Source: Micromonospora andamanensis
Lineage (GTDB): Bacteria; Actinomycetota; Actinomycetes; Mycobacteriales; Micromonosporaceae
Direction of reading: 5' to 3'
DNA: 64,000 nucleotides
Assembly (NCBI RefSeq): GCF_016863495.1
Contig: NZ_BOOZ01000019.1
Span: forward strand, 45,937 to 109,936
Below are positions 50,284 through 59,355 of the stretch, piece after piece. A model generated the notes under the pieces. It worked only from the letters and a program-made list of their open reading frames with translations. It did not search any database and was not told where the DNA came from. The position numbers were made by a program, and so were the translations under genes. The first letter of the stretch is position 1; each line of letters begins with the position of its first letter.

Positions 50284-51413
50284 GGTTCCCTCCTCGGCAC
50301 GGTGAGTTCCACCTCGGTGCCGGCACCCGGTGTCGAGTTGATCCGGGCCGTGCCACCGAGGTCGGCCAACCGGCCCCGGATGGCCTGGGCGACGCCCAGC
50401 CGTCCCTGGGCCACGGCCTCGGCCAGGCGGTCGGGCGGAAAGCCCGGACCCTCGTCCCGGATCGACACGGTGACCACCGCGCCCTCGTCCTCGACCAGCA
50501 CCCACGCCCGACCGCCACCGTGCCGGGCCGCGTTGTCCAGCGCCGCCCCGACGGCCGCCGCCAGCTCACGCGCCACCGGCGGAGGCAACGGCACCGGGCC
50601 CGCCGGTGCGGACAGCGACACGGTGGCCGAGGCGTGCCGGCCGAGCAGGGTACGCAGGTCGACAGGCGCGTCGGCGGCACCGGCCGGGACCGGCCCGGCA
50701 GCGGAGATCAGCGAACGCAGCGCCACCTCCTGCTCGCCGGCCAACCGGGCCAGCTCGCCTGCCTCGCCGTCGAGGTGCGCGCCACGCCGCTGCACCAGGG
50801 CGAGCACCTGGAGCACCGAGTCGTGGATGTCGCGAGCCAGCCGTTCCCGCTCCCTGGTGGCGGCCTCCAACTCCACCGCCCGGTGCAGCCGCTCCCCGGC
50901 GGTCACCGAAAGCCGGGCGACGTGCCCGACCACCACGCCGGCGAGCAGCATCAGGATCGCTCCGTTGAACGCGCCAGGGGTGACCATGCCCCGGGTCGCG
51001 AGATCGGTCGCGCCGAGCACGAGTGCCGCGACCACGCCACGCCGCCGCCCGCCGGAGACGGCCCACGCCAGCACCGGTCCGCTCAGCCAGGCCACCGGAA
51101 GGGTGGGTAGTCCCGCGTCGAGCGCCGGCCGGCCCATCACCCACGGGGTGGCCAGCAGGATCGCCACGACAACCGCCAGGTCGGCCAGGAGCAGTGGCCA
51201 GCCGCGCCGCGCCGGGTCCGCGTACCCGATCGCGGTGACGCCGGTCCAGGCCGCCATGACCAGCACCAGTGCTCCAGCGGCGAGGGGGTGGGCGTACCGG
51301 TCCGCGTCCCGGATCAACACCACACAGACGTACGCCAGGGAAGCCACCCGGAAGACCGCGACGGCCCGCCAGAGCGGGACCTCGAAACCACCGGCAGTGG
51401 GCACGTGCGCCAC
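50280..51413 (-). CDS. Sensor histidine kinase, NarL-system type (HisKA_3)
   Basis: The 377-aa kinase has an N-terminal membrane domain of about five or six helices (residues 15-165). A HisKA_3 helix carries the phospho-acceptor His in RLARDIHDSVLQVLA, and the ATPase domain has AALDNAARHGGG and RDEGPGFPPDR. The sensor part lies wholly in the membrane (MacS-like). GTG at 51413 is the likely start, with weak ribosome binding. The signal is unknown. Confidence 0.92.
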   Translation of the reverse strand: MAHVPTAGGFEVPLWRAVAVFRVASLAYVCVVLIRDADRYAHPLAAGALVLVMAAWTGVTAIGYADPARRGWPLLLADLAVVVAILLATPWVMGRPALDAGLPTLPVAWLSGPVLAWAVSGGRRRGVVAALVLGATDLATRGMVTPGAFNGAILMLLAGVVVGHVARLSVTAGERLHRAVELEAATRERERLARDIHDSVLQVLALVQRRGAHLDGEAGELARLAGEQEVALRSLISAAGPVPAGAADAPVDLRTLLGRHASATVSLSAPAGPVPLPPPVARELAAAVGAALDNAARHGGGRAWVLVEDEGAVVTVSIRDEGPGFPPDRLAEAVAQGRLGVAQAIRGRLADLGGTARINSTPGAGTEVELTVPRREP

Positions 51414-51519
51414 GATGCCACAGGCCGTCGGAGCCCCCTGCGGCCGAGCACCTCGACCAACCCTGACGTACGGTGGTAAAAGCCGCGTAAACCTCTGCGA
51501 TCTCTGTCGGGACGGGGCC

Positions 51520-51993
51520 ATGACGAACGCAGGATCTCCCCCACCGCGTACGGTGGTGCCCATCGAACACGCCCTCCTGATCGCCGACGCCTTCGACCAG
51601 GCCCAGGTGACCGAACTCCGACACTCGGTCGCCGCCTGCGCGCGCACTGCCGGGCTGCGCGACGAGCGGCTTGACGACTTCGTGCTGGCGGTCAACGAGC
51701 TGATCACCAACGCGGTGCGGCACGGCGGCGGGCAGGGCTGGCTACGGCTGTGGGAGGAGCCCGGCCTGGTGCTGTGCGAGGTCGCCGATCACGGTCAGGG
51801 CATCAGCACACAGGACCTCGACAACCGCAGCCGGCCCGCGCCTGAGACGGCCGGTGGCTGGGGGCTCTGGCTGGCCCGCGAGCTGACCGACGCGATGGAC
51901 GTGGATACCGGACCCGCCGGCACCACGGTGCGCATCATCACCGCGACCACCCCCGCCGAGCAGCACGTCGGACGCCACCGCAGCCGCGAATAG
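51520..51993 (+). CDS. HATPase-fold regulatory protein (anti-sigma/SpoIIAB-like)
   Basis: The 157-aa protein is a single ATP-binding domain with the N-box VLAVNELITNAVRHGGG, ADHGQGI, and GGWGLWLARELTD as the G2 box. It belongs to the large set of actinobacterial SpoIIAB-like kinases that bind sigma factors or anti-anti-sigma proteins. It starts with ATG at 51520 after ACGGGG. It is divergent from the two-component operon. No partner is next to it. Confidence 0.88.
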   Translation: MTNAGSPPPRTVVPIEHALLIADAFDQAQVTELRHSVAACARTAGLRDERLDDFVLAVNELITNAVRHGGGQGWLRLWEEPGLVLCEVADHGQGISTQDLDNRSRPAPETAGGWGLWLARELTDAMDVDTGPAGTTVRIITATTPAEQHVGRHRSRE

Positions 51994-52018
51994 CGGCGGT
52001 CCGCCGCCGCCCGGGTCC

Positions 52019-52849
52019 CTACCAGCGGGTGCCGGTCAGCTTCTCGTAGACGTCCACGTAACGCGCCCGGGTGGCGTCGACCACCTCGGCGGGCACCTCC
52101 GGGGCCGGGTGCCGCTTGTCCCAGCCGCTGGTCGCCGCCCAGTCCCGTACGTACTGCTTGTCGTAGGAGAACTGGGCGCGCCCGGGCTGGTAGGACTCCG
52201 CCGGCCAGAACCGGGACGAGTCGGGGGTGAGCAGCTCGTCGCCGAGGACCAGGGTGCCGTCCGACGCCCAGCCAAGCTCGATCTTGGTGTCGGCGACCAG
52301 GATGCCCCGGTCGGCCGCCAGCTCGGCACCCCGGCAGTACACGTCGATCGTGAGCAGCCGCAGCCGCTCGGCGGTCTGGGCGCCGACCTTGTCGACCACC
52401 TCGGCGAAGGTCATCGGCTCGTCGTGCTCGCCGGCCGGCGCCTTGGTGGACGGGGTGAAGATCGGCTCGGGCAGGATGGAGGCCTCGACCAGTCCGCGCG
52501 GCAGTTCGACACCGGAGACCTTCCCGGTGCTCTCGTACTCCTTCAGGCCGCCGCCGGCGAGGAAGCCACGGGCGACGCACTCGACCGGGACCATCTCGAG
52601 CCGACGGCACCGGATCGCCCGGCCGGCGAACTCCGGCGGCACGTCGGTGGCCGAGATGACGTGGTTCGGGACCAGGTCGGCCAACTGCTCGAACCACCAC
52701 AGCGACAACGCGGTGAGCAGCTTGCCCTTGTCCGGGATCGGGGTCGGCAGCACCACGTCGTAGACGGAGACGCGGTCGGAGGCGACCAGGATCAGGTCAT
52801 CGCCCTCGGCGTAGACGTCCCTCACCTTGCCCGAGTGCAGAAGTTCCAC
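52019..52849 (-). CDS. purC: Phosphoribosylaminoimidazole-succinocarboxamide synthase
   Basis: The 276-aa SAICAR synthase works in purine synthesis, joining CAIR and aspartate with ATP. Motifs are LHSGKVRDVY, ASDRVSVYDVVLPTPIPDKG, ECVARGFLAGGG, and LVADTKIELG near the metal site, with DSSRFWP after it. GTG at 52849 gives the normal N-terminus, although no clear ribosome site precedes it. Other pur genes are not in the window. Confidence 0.97.
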   Translation of the reverse strand: MELLHSGKVRDVYAEGDDLILVASDRVSVYDVVLPTPIPDKGKLLTALSLWWFEQLADLVPNHVISATDVPPEFAGRAIRCRRLEMVPVECVARGFLAGGGLKEYESTGKVSGVELPRGLVEASILPEPIFTPSTKAPAGEHDEPMTFAEVVDKVGAQTAERLRLLTIDVYCRGAELAADRGILVADTKIELGWASDGTLVLGDELLTPDSSRFWPAESYQPGRAQFSYDKQYVRDWAATSGWDKRHPAPEVPAEVVDATRARYVDVYEKLTGTRW

Positions 52850-52938
52850 GCGGACAAGTAGACCACGCGCCTGACGTACCACCGCTGGCGGTCCACGGCG
52901 CGACCGCCAGGGCACGAACGTCCCCTCGGTCCGCCTGG

Positions 52939-53178
52939 TCAGCGCCGGCGGCGAGTCATCCGGATCACCAGCAGGACGATCACGGCCACCACCACCAGAC
53001 AGCAGAGCAGGCTCAGGAAACCGAAGAAGCCGGAGCCACGCCCGCGCCGTCGCGCCGCCTCCACCACCAGTTCCCCGGTGCCGGTCGAGGCCCATGCCGC
53101 GACCGGGACGAACACCGTCAGCACGACCGTACCCAGGAGCGTGCCGAGCCGCCCCCACCACCTACCGAAGGAAGACAT
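52939..53178 (-). CDS. Small membrane protein with two helices
   Basis: The 79-aa protein starts at ATG 53178. It has a hydrophobic segment at about 12-32 (a possible signal or anchor ending in AWASTGTG), a basic stretch EAARRRGRG, and a second helix at about 50-72. It ends in a very basic tail (RMTRRRR). No family was recognised. It is 89 bases upstream of purC in the same direction. Confidence 0.7.
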   Translation of the reverse strand: MSSFGRWWGRLGTLLGTVVLTVFVPVAAWASTGTGELVVEAARRRGRGSGFFGFLSLLCCLVVVAVIVLLVIRMTRRRR

Positions 53179-53257
53179 GGGCTCATCCTCGCTGAGCCGC
53201 GCAACCTCGGCGGGCCGAACGACGCTCGTGTCGACAGGTGCCGCCCGGGGCAAAGAA

Positions 53258-53289
53258 AAAGAGGCCCCGGACGAATCCGGGACCTCTTT
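53258..53289 (-). terminator. Terminator of the first tRNA-fMet gene
   Basis: A 14-bp near-perfect stem (AAAGAGG-CCCGGA with its complement) surrounds a 4-base loop. On the minus strand it is followed by a T-rich run (CTTTTTCTTTG). It is a textbook intrinsic terminator. Confidence 0.9.
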
Positions 53290-53293
53290 CGCG

Positions 53294-53370
53294 TGGTAGC
53301 GGGGACAGGATTTGAACCTGCGACCTCTGGGTTATGAGCCCAGCGAGCTACCGAGCTGCTCCACCCCGCG
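53294..53370 (-). tRNA. Initiator tRNA-Met (CAT), copy 1
   Basis: The 77-base gene includes the CCA end. The anticodon loop is CTCATAA. Initiator marks are three G-C pairs next to the loop (GGG/CCC) and an unpaired first base (C1 against U72). The T-loop is GGTTCAAATCC. Confidence 0.96.
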
Positions 53371-53457
53371 TCGGTAGGACCAGCCTACCCCATCCGTCAC
53401 GCCACTCGTCACCGGCCCCGTCCGTCACCGGCGTCACCGAGGTGCGGAACCGAAAAA

Positions 53458-53479
53458 GGCCCCGGACGAATCCGGGACC
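53458..53479 (-). terminator. Terminator of the second tRNA-fMet gene
   Basis: A 9-bp stem with one mismatch (GGcCCCGGA) around CGAA is followed on the minus strand by TTTTT. It is a shorter version of the terminator of copy 1. Confidence 0.85.
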
Positions 53480-53488
53480 TCTTTCGCG

Positions 53489-53565
53489 TGGTAGCGGGGA
53501 CAGGATTTGAACCTGCGACCTCTGGGTTATGAGCCCAGCGAGCTACCGAGCTGCTCCACCCCGCG
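53489..53565 (-). tRNA. Initiator tRNA-Met (CAT), copy 2
   Basis: The sequence is the same as in copy 1, with the same initiator marks (C1:U72 mismatch, GGG/CCC anticodon stem) and an encoded CCA. It is the upstream member of the tandem pair. Confidence 0.96.
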
Positions 53566-53688
53566 TCGGTAGATCCACCGTAGCGTACGACCCCCGGCCC
53601 CCGCAAAACGACAGCCGGAACCGCGCGGTTCCGCACCGCGTCGGTCAGGCCGCACCCGGGTCAGCGCGGCATTTCGAGGACGGCCGGA

Positions 53689-53739
53689 AACGGTGCGACC
53701 CACGGCGGCGAGGATCGCCGGACCGTGGGCCGCACCGTT
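53689..53739 (-). terminator. Long composite hairpin after the UPF0182 gene
   Basis: AACGGTGCG pairs with CGCACCGTT, then CCCACGG pairs with CCGTGGG, then CGGCG pairs with CGCCG around AGGAT. That gives about 21 pairs with small internal mismatches. It begins ten bases past the gene's stop. A separate 18-bp palindrome lies at 53616-53633. Confidence 0.88.
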
Positions 53740-53748
53740 CGCAGTTGG

Positions 53749-56700
53749 TCAGCCGGTGGGTGACGGACTGCCGGAGGGAGCCGGCGGGCTCGGCGTGCCG
53801 TTGGTGCCCGCCGCCTGCTGCGCCTGCTGGAACGCGGTGAGCGCCTCGTCCAGCGCGGCCAGCGCCCGGCCGTAGCGTTCGAAGTCGCCGGACGCCTGCG
53901 CGGCACGCACCTCGGTGATCGCCGCCCGCACCCGCTCGGCGGCCGCGCCGAGCTCGCCGGTGAGCGGCGGGGCGTCGCCGGGCGTCGGGGTGGCCGACGG
54001 CGACGCCGGAGGCTCCTCGCCCTCGGGCGGCTCCTCGGTGCCCCCGGCCGGCGGCGGCGGGTTACCTGCCGCCGCCTGCTTGCCCTGCTCGACGAGCTGC
54101 TTGATGCCGTCGGCCACGTTGTCGGCCAGCACGACGTAGGAACCTCCGTCGCCGTACGACATCAGCACCTTCTGCAGCAGCGGGTACGCGTCCTGCTGGT
54201 TGCTCTTGACGTAGACCGGCTCGACGTACAGCATCCCGTTGGCGAAGGGCAGCGAGAGCAGGTTGCCGTACTGCACCTGGGCCTGGTTGGAGGAGAGCAG
54301 GTTCAGCTGCTGCCGGATGTTGGCGTTCGTGTTCGTCATCCGCTGGTGCACCTGCACCGGCCCGGAGATCGCCGTCTGGTCCGGCAGCTCCAGCACCTGC
54401 AACGTCGGCTTGCCGTCCTGGTACGAACCGGAGATCAGGGCGGCCAGGTTCTGCCGGCCGTTCGGAGTGACCGCGCTGGTGAGCTGGAAACGCGGCGCGT
54501 CCTGGCCCGGGAACTGGGTGTAGAGGTAGTACGGCGGCTGCTTCTGCCCGCTGTCCGGCGCGTCCGGCACGTTCGGCACCTGCCAGAAGTCCTGGCCGGA
54601 GTAAAAGTCGCCGGGGTTCGTGACGTGGAACCGGGTGAGCAGGTTGCGCTGCACCTTGAACAGGTCGGCCGGGTACCGGAAGTGGTCGGCGAGTGCCGGT
54701 GGGATCTCGGCGCGCGGCTTGATCAGGTCACCGCCGAACGCCTTGTTCCACGCCTTGAGCACCGGGTCGTTGTCGTCGAACTCGTAGAGCACGACAGTGC
54801 CGTCGTACGCGTCGACAGTCGCCTTCACCGAGTTGCGGATGTAGTTGACGTTCTCCCGGGCCAGCTGGATGGTGCCCCGGCCGGTCAGCTCGTCGGTGGT
54901 CTCCTGCTGGAGGTTGACCCGCTCCGCGTACGGGTAGGTCGCGGCTGTGGTGTAGCCGTCCACGATCCACTGCACCCGACCGTCCACCAGGGCCGGGTAG
55001 GGGTCACCATCCAGGGTGAGGAACGGCGCGACCTTCTCCACCCGGTCCCGGGGGTTACGCACGTAGAGCAGCTTGGAGTTGTCGTTGACCGCCTCGGAGA
55101 GCAGGAAGTTCGCCTCCTGCTCTTTGATCGCGTAGAGCAGGCGACGGGTGAACGAGCCGACGTCGACACCACCGGAACCGGTGTAGGTGTAGTACGACTC
55201 GGACCCCTCACCGCCTTCGCCACTCTCACCGGCCGGACGGTCGAACTCTGCCGGGTTGGCGTCCTCGCTCGGCTTGCCGACGATCGCGTAGTCACCGGCG
55301 GCCATCCGCTCGCCGTAGTAGATCCGGGGCTGGCTCGCCGGGATCAGGTCGGTGGCCGACGCGCACGACTCCTGCGTCCGCTCGCCGAGCGATCCGGAGA
55401 CGAAGAAGGGCTGGCCACCGCAGACCACCCGGTTCGCGGGTGCGGCCACCACGCCGTAGCCGTGGGTGTAGACGGTGTGCCTGTTGATCCAGTTGCTCTG
55501 CTGGGCGGTCAGCTCACCGTAGTTGATCTCGCGTACGCCGACCACGTAGTCCTGGGTGGCGTCGTCGATCGTGTACCTGTCGATGTCGAGCTTCGGGCCG
55601 AAGTCGTAGAAGCCTCGGACCTGCTGGAGCTGGGTGTAGGTCTCGCTCACCAACTGCGGGTCGAGCAGTCGGACGTTCGGTACCACCGAGGTGTCGGTGG
55701 CCAGACTCTCCGGCGGGTTCAGATTGCTCGCGGCGTACGCCGAGCTCTGCGCGATGTCCAGCCCGAAGGACGCGCGGGTCGCGTCGATGCTGCGCTGGAT
55801 GTACGGCGCCTCCTTGTCCCGGGCGCTGGGCTTGACCTCGAAGGTCTGCACCGCCCACGGGTAGATGCCGCCGATCGCCACCGCCGAGACGCCGAGCAGG
55901 GCCAACGAGATGCCCGGCCAGACCAGGTTGCGCATCCAGGCGTTGGAGAACACGATGATCGCGATCGCCACCACCACGGAGATGTAGGCGAGGATCTCCT
56001 TGGCCGGCAGCAGCGCGTTGATGTCGGCGTAGCCGGCGCCGTAGACGCCCACGCCGTCGTTGTACTCCAGCAGCATCGCCCGCCGGTCCAGCACGTACGC
56101 GACGGCCTTGAGCAGGACGAAGACCGCGACAAGCGTGCTCAGGTGGGCCCGGGCGGCGTTGCTCATCCGGTCACCGACGCCCTGCAGGCGCACCCCGCCG
56201 AAGAGGTAGTGCACGGCCAGCGCGCCGATGAGCGCCAGGACCACAGCGGTGAAGCCGAGCCCCAGCAGGAACCGCCAGAACGGCAGCTGGAAAACGTAGA
56301 AGCCGATGTCGACGCCGAACTCCGGGTCGTCGACGCCGAAGTTGCCGCCGTGCAGGAAGAGCAGCCACTGGTTCCAGCGGCTCTGCGCCGACAGACCGGC
56401 GAAGAGGCCGACGATGGCGGCGGCCACCGTGATCCACAGCCCCAGTCGGGGGCCGAGCAGCATCCGGTACCGCTCCAGGGTGGCCTGTTCCGGTGAGTGC
56501 GGTCGCATCCGTGGGCGCAGCCGTTGCGCGAGCCAGAGGTTGCCGCCGACGATCGCCGCCATCGCCAGGCCCGCGGCCAGGAAGAGCAGCAGCCGGGTGA
56601 CAAGCACTCCCCGGAAGACCTCGGTGTAGTCGACCTCGGAGAACCAGAGCCAGTCGGTCCAGGCCTGCACCCCCCAGCCGAGCAGGGTGAACAGAACGAA

Positions 56701-56778
56701 CACCCCGATCAGGACCCCGATCGTGACGCGTCCGCGTCGGCTCATCCTCGGCAGGGGGCTGCTGCTACGCATGACCAC
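53749..56778 (-). CDS. UPF0182 family membrane protein
   Basis: The 1,009-aa protein has seven or so helices in its first 330 residues, starting at about 20-40. A large extracytoplasmic domain of 550 residues follows (VTYTHGYGVVAAPAN-like segment, NPRDRVEKVAPFLTLDGDPYP, FPFANGMLYVEPVYV). It ends with a Pro/Gly-rich acidic stalk and a helical Ala-rich C-terminus. This layout and length define UPF0182 (mycobacterial Rv3193c). Its function is unknown. GTG at 56778 has GGAG at the right distance; ATG at 56772 is less well placed. Confidence 0.93.
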   Translation of the reverse strand: MVMRSSSPLPRMSRRGRVTIGVLIGVFVLFTLLGWGVQAWTDWLWFSEVDYTEVFRGVLVTRLLLFLAAGLAMAAIVGGNLWLAQRLRPRMRPHSPEQATLERYRMLLGPRLGLWITVAAAIVGLFAGLSAQSRWNQWLLFLHGGNFGVDDPEFGVDIGFYVFQLPFWRFLLGLGFTAVVLALIGALAVHYLFGGVRLQGVGDRMSNAARAHLSTLVAVFVLLKAVAYVLDRRAMLLEYNDGVGVYGAGYADINALLPAKEILAYISVVVAIAIIVFSNAWMRNLVWPGISLALLGVSAVAIGGIYPWAVQTFEVKPSARDKEAPYIQRSIDATRASFGLDIAQSSAYAASNLNPPESLATDTSVVPNVRLLDPQLVSETYTQLQQVRGFYDFGPKLDIDRYTIDDATQDYVVGVREINYGELTAQQSNWINRHTVYTHGYGVVAAPANRVVCGGQPFFVSGSLGERTQESCASATDLIPASQPRIYYGERMAAGDYAIVGKPSEDANPAEFDRPAGESGEGGEGSESYYTYTGSGGVDVGSFTRRLLYAIKEQEANFLLSEAVNDNSKLLYVRNPRDRVEKVAPFLTLDGDPYPALVDGRVQWIVDGYTTAATYPYAERVNLQQETTDELTGRGTIQLARENVNYIRNSVKATVDAYDGTVVLYEFDDNDPVLKAWNKAFGGDLIKPRAEIPPALADHFRYPADLFKVQRNLLTRFHVTNPGDFYSGQDFWQVPNVPDAPDSGQKQPPYYLYTQFPGQDAPRFQLTSAVTPNGRQNLAALISGSYQDGKPTLQVLELPDQTAISGPVQVHQRMTNTNANIRQQLNLLSSNQAQVQYGNLLSLPFANGMLYVEPVYVKSNQQDAYPLLQKVLMSYGDGGSYVVLADNVADGIKQLVEQGKQAAAGNPPPPAGGTEEPPEGEEPPASPSATPTPGDAPPLTGELGAAAERVRAAITEVRAAQASGDFERYGRALAALDEALTAFQQAQQAAGTNGTPSPPAPSGSPSPTG

Positions 56779-56873
56779 TGTTGGCTCCGCACGCTCGTTA
56801 TGATCGGCTCCGACCAGGCACCCAGAGTACGGGGTGTTCCTGAAAGCGTGAGCGCAAGGTCATACCGCGCGAC

Positions 56874-57887
56874 TCAGCAGTACGCCGGCTCGCCACCGGA
56901 ACGCAGCGTCTCCAGCGCGTCCAACGCCTCGTCGAGCGAGCCCACCTTCACCAACGGCAGGTCCGGCTGCCGGTTACGGACCGCCTCGGCGCAGTTGGCC
57001 GCGGGCACCAGGAACGCTGTCGCGTTTGCCTGCTTCGCTCCTACCAACTTCTGGGGGATCCCGCCGATCGGGCCGACCTGCCCGGCGTCGTCGATGGTGC
57101 CGGTACCGGCGATGATCCGGCCGCCGGTCAGATCATCAGGGGTCAACTTGTCGATGATGCCCAGGGCGAACATCAGGCCGGCGCTGGGTCCACCGATGTC
57201 CTTCAGATCGAAGGAGAGGGTGAACGGGTGCGGCTGCTGCTGCTCGATCTCGATCCCGATCCGGGGCCGGCCGTCCTGTTCCTGGCTGGTGATGGTGTCG
57301 GTCCGCGCGGCGCCGTCGCGGGTGTACCCGATCCGCAGGGCCGTGCCGGCCGGCTTGGCCCTGATCAGTTCGGTGAGCCGGGAGGCGAACGGCACCGGTT
57401 CACCGTCGACCGATGTCACCACGTCACCCGGGCGGAGCACGGTGGCGGCCGGTCCGTCGGTGGCCACCGTCTTGACCACGACCTGCACCTCGTATCCGAG
57501 TTCCCGCAGCGCGGCGGTCTCCGCGCTGGTCTGCGAGACCTGGAAGTCCTCGGCGTTGCGCTGCTCCACCTCCTCCTGACTCTCCCCCGGCGGGTAGACC
57601 AGTTCGCGTGGCACCACCGCCTGCTCGTCGGAGAGCCAGCCCTGGATGGCCGAGCGGAGCTTGACGCCGGGCTGGACCCCCACCGTCGTCAGCCGCAGTT
57701 GGCCCGCGGAGGTGGAGGTTTCCCGGCCGGTGACCTGGATGACCTCCTTACCGTCCTCCTGGCCCAGCGTGTCGACGGTCGGGCCGGGGCCGAGCACCAC
57801 GTACGGGACGGGCGCGCCGAGCACCCCGATGCTGAGCAGCGCGGTGAGCAGAGCACCGAGCAGGACGGTCAGGCCGCGACGTCTCAT
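56874..57887 (-). CDS. PDZ and Lon-like serine protease, membrane-anchored (YlbL type)
   Basis: The 337-aa protein has an N-terminal membrane anchor (8-28), a PDZ domain (about 130-200; TVLRPGDVVTSVDG), and a Lon-type (S16) protease domain. The dyad is S235 in GGPSAGLMF and K280 in IPQKLVGAK. It corresponds to mycobacterial Rv3194c and Bacillus YlbL. It cleaves membrane or secreted substrates; these are not known here. It is followed by the UPF0182 gene, the same order as in mycobacteria. Confidence 0.94.
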   Translation of the reverse strand: MRRRGLTVLLGALLTALLSIGVLGAPVPYVVLGPGPTVDTLGQEDGKEVIQVTGRETSTSAGQLRLTTVGVQPGVKLRSAIQGWLSDEQAVVPRELVYPPGESQEEVEQRNAEDFQVSQTSAETAALRELGYEVQVVVKTVATDGPAATVLRPGDVVTSVDGEPVPFASRLTELIRAKPAGTALRIGYTRDGAARTDTITSQEQDGRPRIGIEIEQQQPHPFTLSFDLKDIGGPSAGLMFALGIIDKLTPDDLTGGRIIAGTGTIDDAGQVGPIGGIPQKLVGAKQANATAFLVPAANCAEAVRNRQPDLPLVKVGSLDEALDALETLRSGGEPAYC

Positions 57888-58002
57888 GCGGCAGAGCGTA
57901 CCGATCCCGATCGCGCCTCCCGGCCGGCACGACGCACGACTTCGCCCTCAGCGCAACCGCGGTGGCGGCGGCCCGGGTGGTGGCGCGCGTACCGTAGACG
58001 TC

Positions 58003-59301
58003 GTGCCTGATATTCCGTTCGGTTTCGCGCTTCCGGGTGGGCAGCCGCCCGACCCCAACGACCCCGCGCAGATGCAGCAGTTCATGTCGCAGTTGCAGCA
58101 CCTGCTCTCCGCGTCGGGCAGCGGGCCGGTCAACTGGGATCTGGCCCGCCAGGTGGCGGCCAGTCAGCTCGCCGCCGCGGGCGACCCGGCGGTCTCGCCC
58201 TACGAGCGTCACGCGGTCGAGGAGGCGCTGCGCATCGCCGACCTCTGGCTGGAGCCGGCCTCCGCGCTGCCTTCGGGCATCCGCACGACGGTGTCCTGGA
58301 ACCGCAACGAGTGGATCTTCAAAACGCTCGACGTCTGGCGCAAGCTGTGCGACCCGGTGGCCAGCCGGATGGTCGGCGCGATGGGCGACCTGGTCCCACC
58401 GGAGGCCCGGGCCCAGCTCGGCCCGATGCAGTCGATGGTGGCCACCCTGGGTGGCGCGCTCTTCGGCGGCCAGCTCGGCCAGGCACTCGGGTCACTCGCC
58501 GCGGAGGTGCTCTCGGCCGGCGACATCGGTCTGCCGCTCGGACCCGCCGGCACGGCCGCGCTCATCCCGGCAAACATCAAGGCGTACGGCGAGGGTCTGG
58601 AGCTGCCCGAGGACGAGGTCCGCCTCTACGTGGCCCTGCGTGAGGCGGCACACCAGCGGCTCTTCGAGCACGTCCCGTGGCTGCGGGGGCACGTCCTCAA
58701 CGCCGTCGAGACGTACGCTGCCGGCATCCGGGTGAACCGGGAGGCGATCGAGGAGGCGATGGGTCGGGTCGACCCGACCGACCCCGAGTCGATGCAGGCG
58801 ATCGCCCTGGAGGGCATCTTCACCCCGGAGGACAGCCCGACGCAGAAGGCCTCGCTGGCGAGGCTGGAGACGGCCCTCGCCCTGGTGGAGGGTTGGGTGT
58901 GCCACGTGGTCGACGGGGCGGCAGCCGGCCGGCTGCCGAACGTCGTGGCCCTGGGCGAGGCGTTCCGCCGCCGCCGTGCGGCCGGCGGGCCCGCCGAGCA
59001 GACCTTCGCGGCCCTGGTCGGGTTGGAGTTGCGGCCCCGTCGGCTGCGCGAGGCCGCGGCGCTCTGGGCGGCGCTCACCGAGCATCGGGGCATCGCCGGC
59101 CGGGACGCGCTCTGGGGCCACCCCGACCTGCTGCCCTCCGACGACGATTTCGCCGACCCGGTGGCCTTCGCGATGGCTGACGTGGATCTGATGACCGAGC
59201 TGGAGAACTTCGACTTCTCCGCGCCGGGCGGCCCGGAGGAGAAGGCCCCGGGTGAGACGGAACGCCGCGACGACACCGAGGGCGGCGAGGACCGCTCCTG
59301 A
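58003..59301 (+). CDS. Zinc-dependent metalloprotease-like protein (DUF2342/TIGR03624)
   Basis: The 432-aa protein has a Gln/Met-rich N-terminus (DPAQMQQFMSQLQHLL). A helical core carries the motif LREAAHQRLFEHVPWL, a variant of the zinc HExxH site. It ends with an acidic tail. The family is restricted to actinobacteria and is named after an association with F420 genes. GTG at 58003 sits at the expected family start. It is divergent from the PDZ protease, as are Rv3195 and Rv3194c. Confidence 0.9.
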   Translation: MPDIPFGFALPGGQPPDPNDPAQMQQFMSQLQHLLSASGSGPVNWDLARQVAASQLAAAGDPAVSPYERHAVEEALRIADLWLEPASALPSGIRTTVSWNRNEWIFKTLDVWRKLCDPVASRMVGAMGDLVPPEARAQLGPMQSMVATLGGALFGGQLGQALGSLAAEVLSAGDIGLPLGPAGTAALIPANIKAYGEGLELPEDEVRLYVALREAAHQRLFEHVPWLRGHVLNAVETYAAGIRVNREAIEEAMGRVDPTDPESMQAIALEGIFTPEDSPTQKASLARLETALALVEGWVCHVVDGAAAGRLPNVVALGEAFRRRRAAGGPAEQTFAALVGLELRPRRLREAAALWAALTEHRGIAGRDALWGHPDLLPSDDDFADPVAFAMADVDLMTELENFDFSAPGGPEEKAPGETERRDDTEGGEDRS

Positions 59302-59309
59302 CGATTCGC

Positions 59310-59355
59310 CCGGCTGACGTCGTCGCGCCGAGTCGGCGGGGGCGGCGTCAGCCGG
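59310..59355. terminator. Bidirectional terminator including a stop codon
   Basis: CCGGCTGACG (59310-59319) pairs perfectly with CGTCAGCCGG (59346-59355) around 26 GC-rich bases. The right arm contains the stop (59348-59350) of the next gene on the minus strand. Confidence 0.75.

Larger units (their letters stand above)
53263..53572. repeat. 115-bp exact direct repeat carrying tRNA-fMet and terminator
   Basis: Bases 53263-53377 and 53458-53572 appear identical, 195 bp apart. The copies cover the terminator stem, the tRNA gene and the seven bases upstream of it (cggtag side). The spacers between them are unrelated. Confidence 0.85.

Noticed and set aside
54346..56496. A 716-codon open frame antisense to the UPF0182 gene
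   Set aside because: The opposite strand encodes a clear membrane protein family; this frame has shadow composition.
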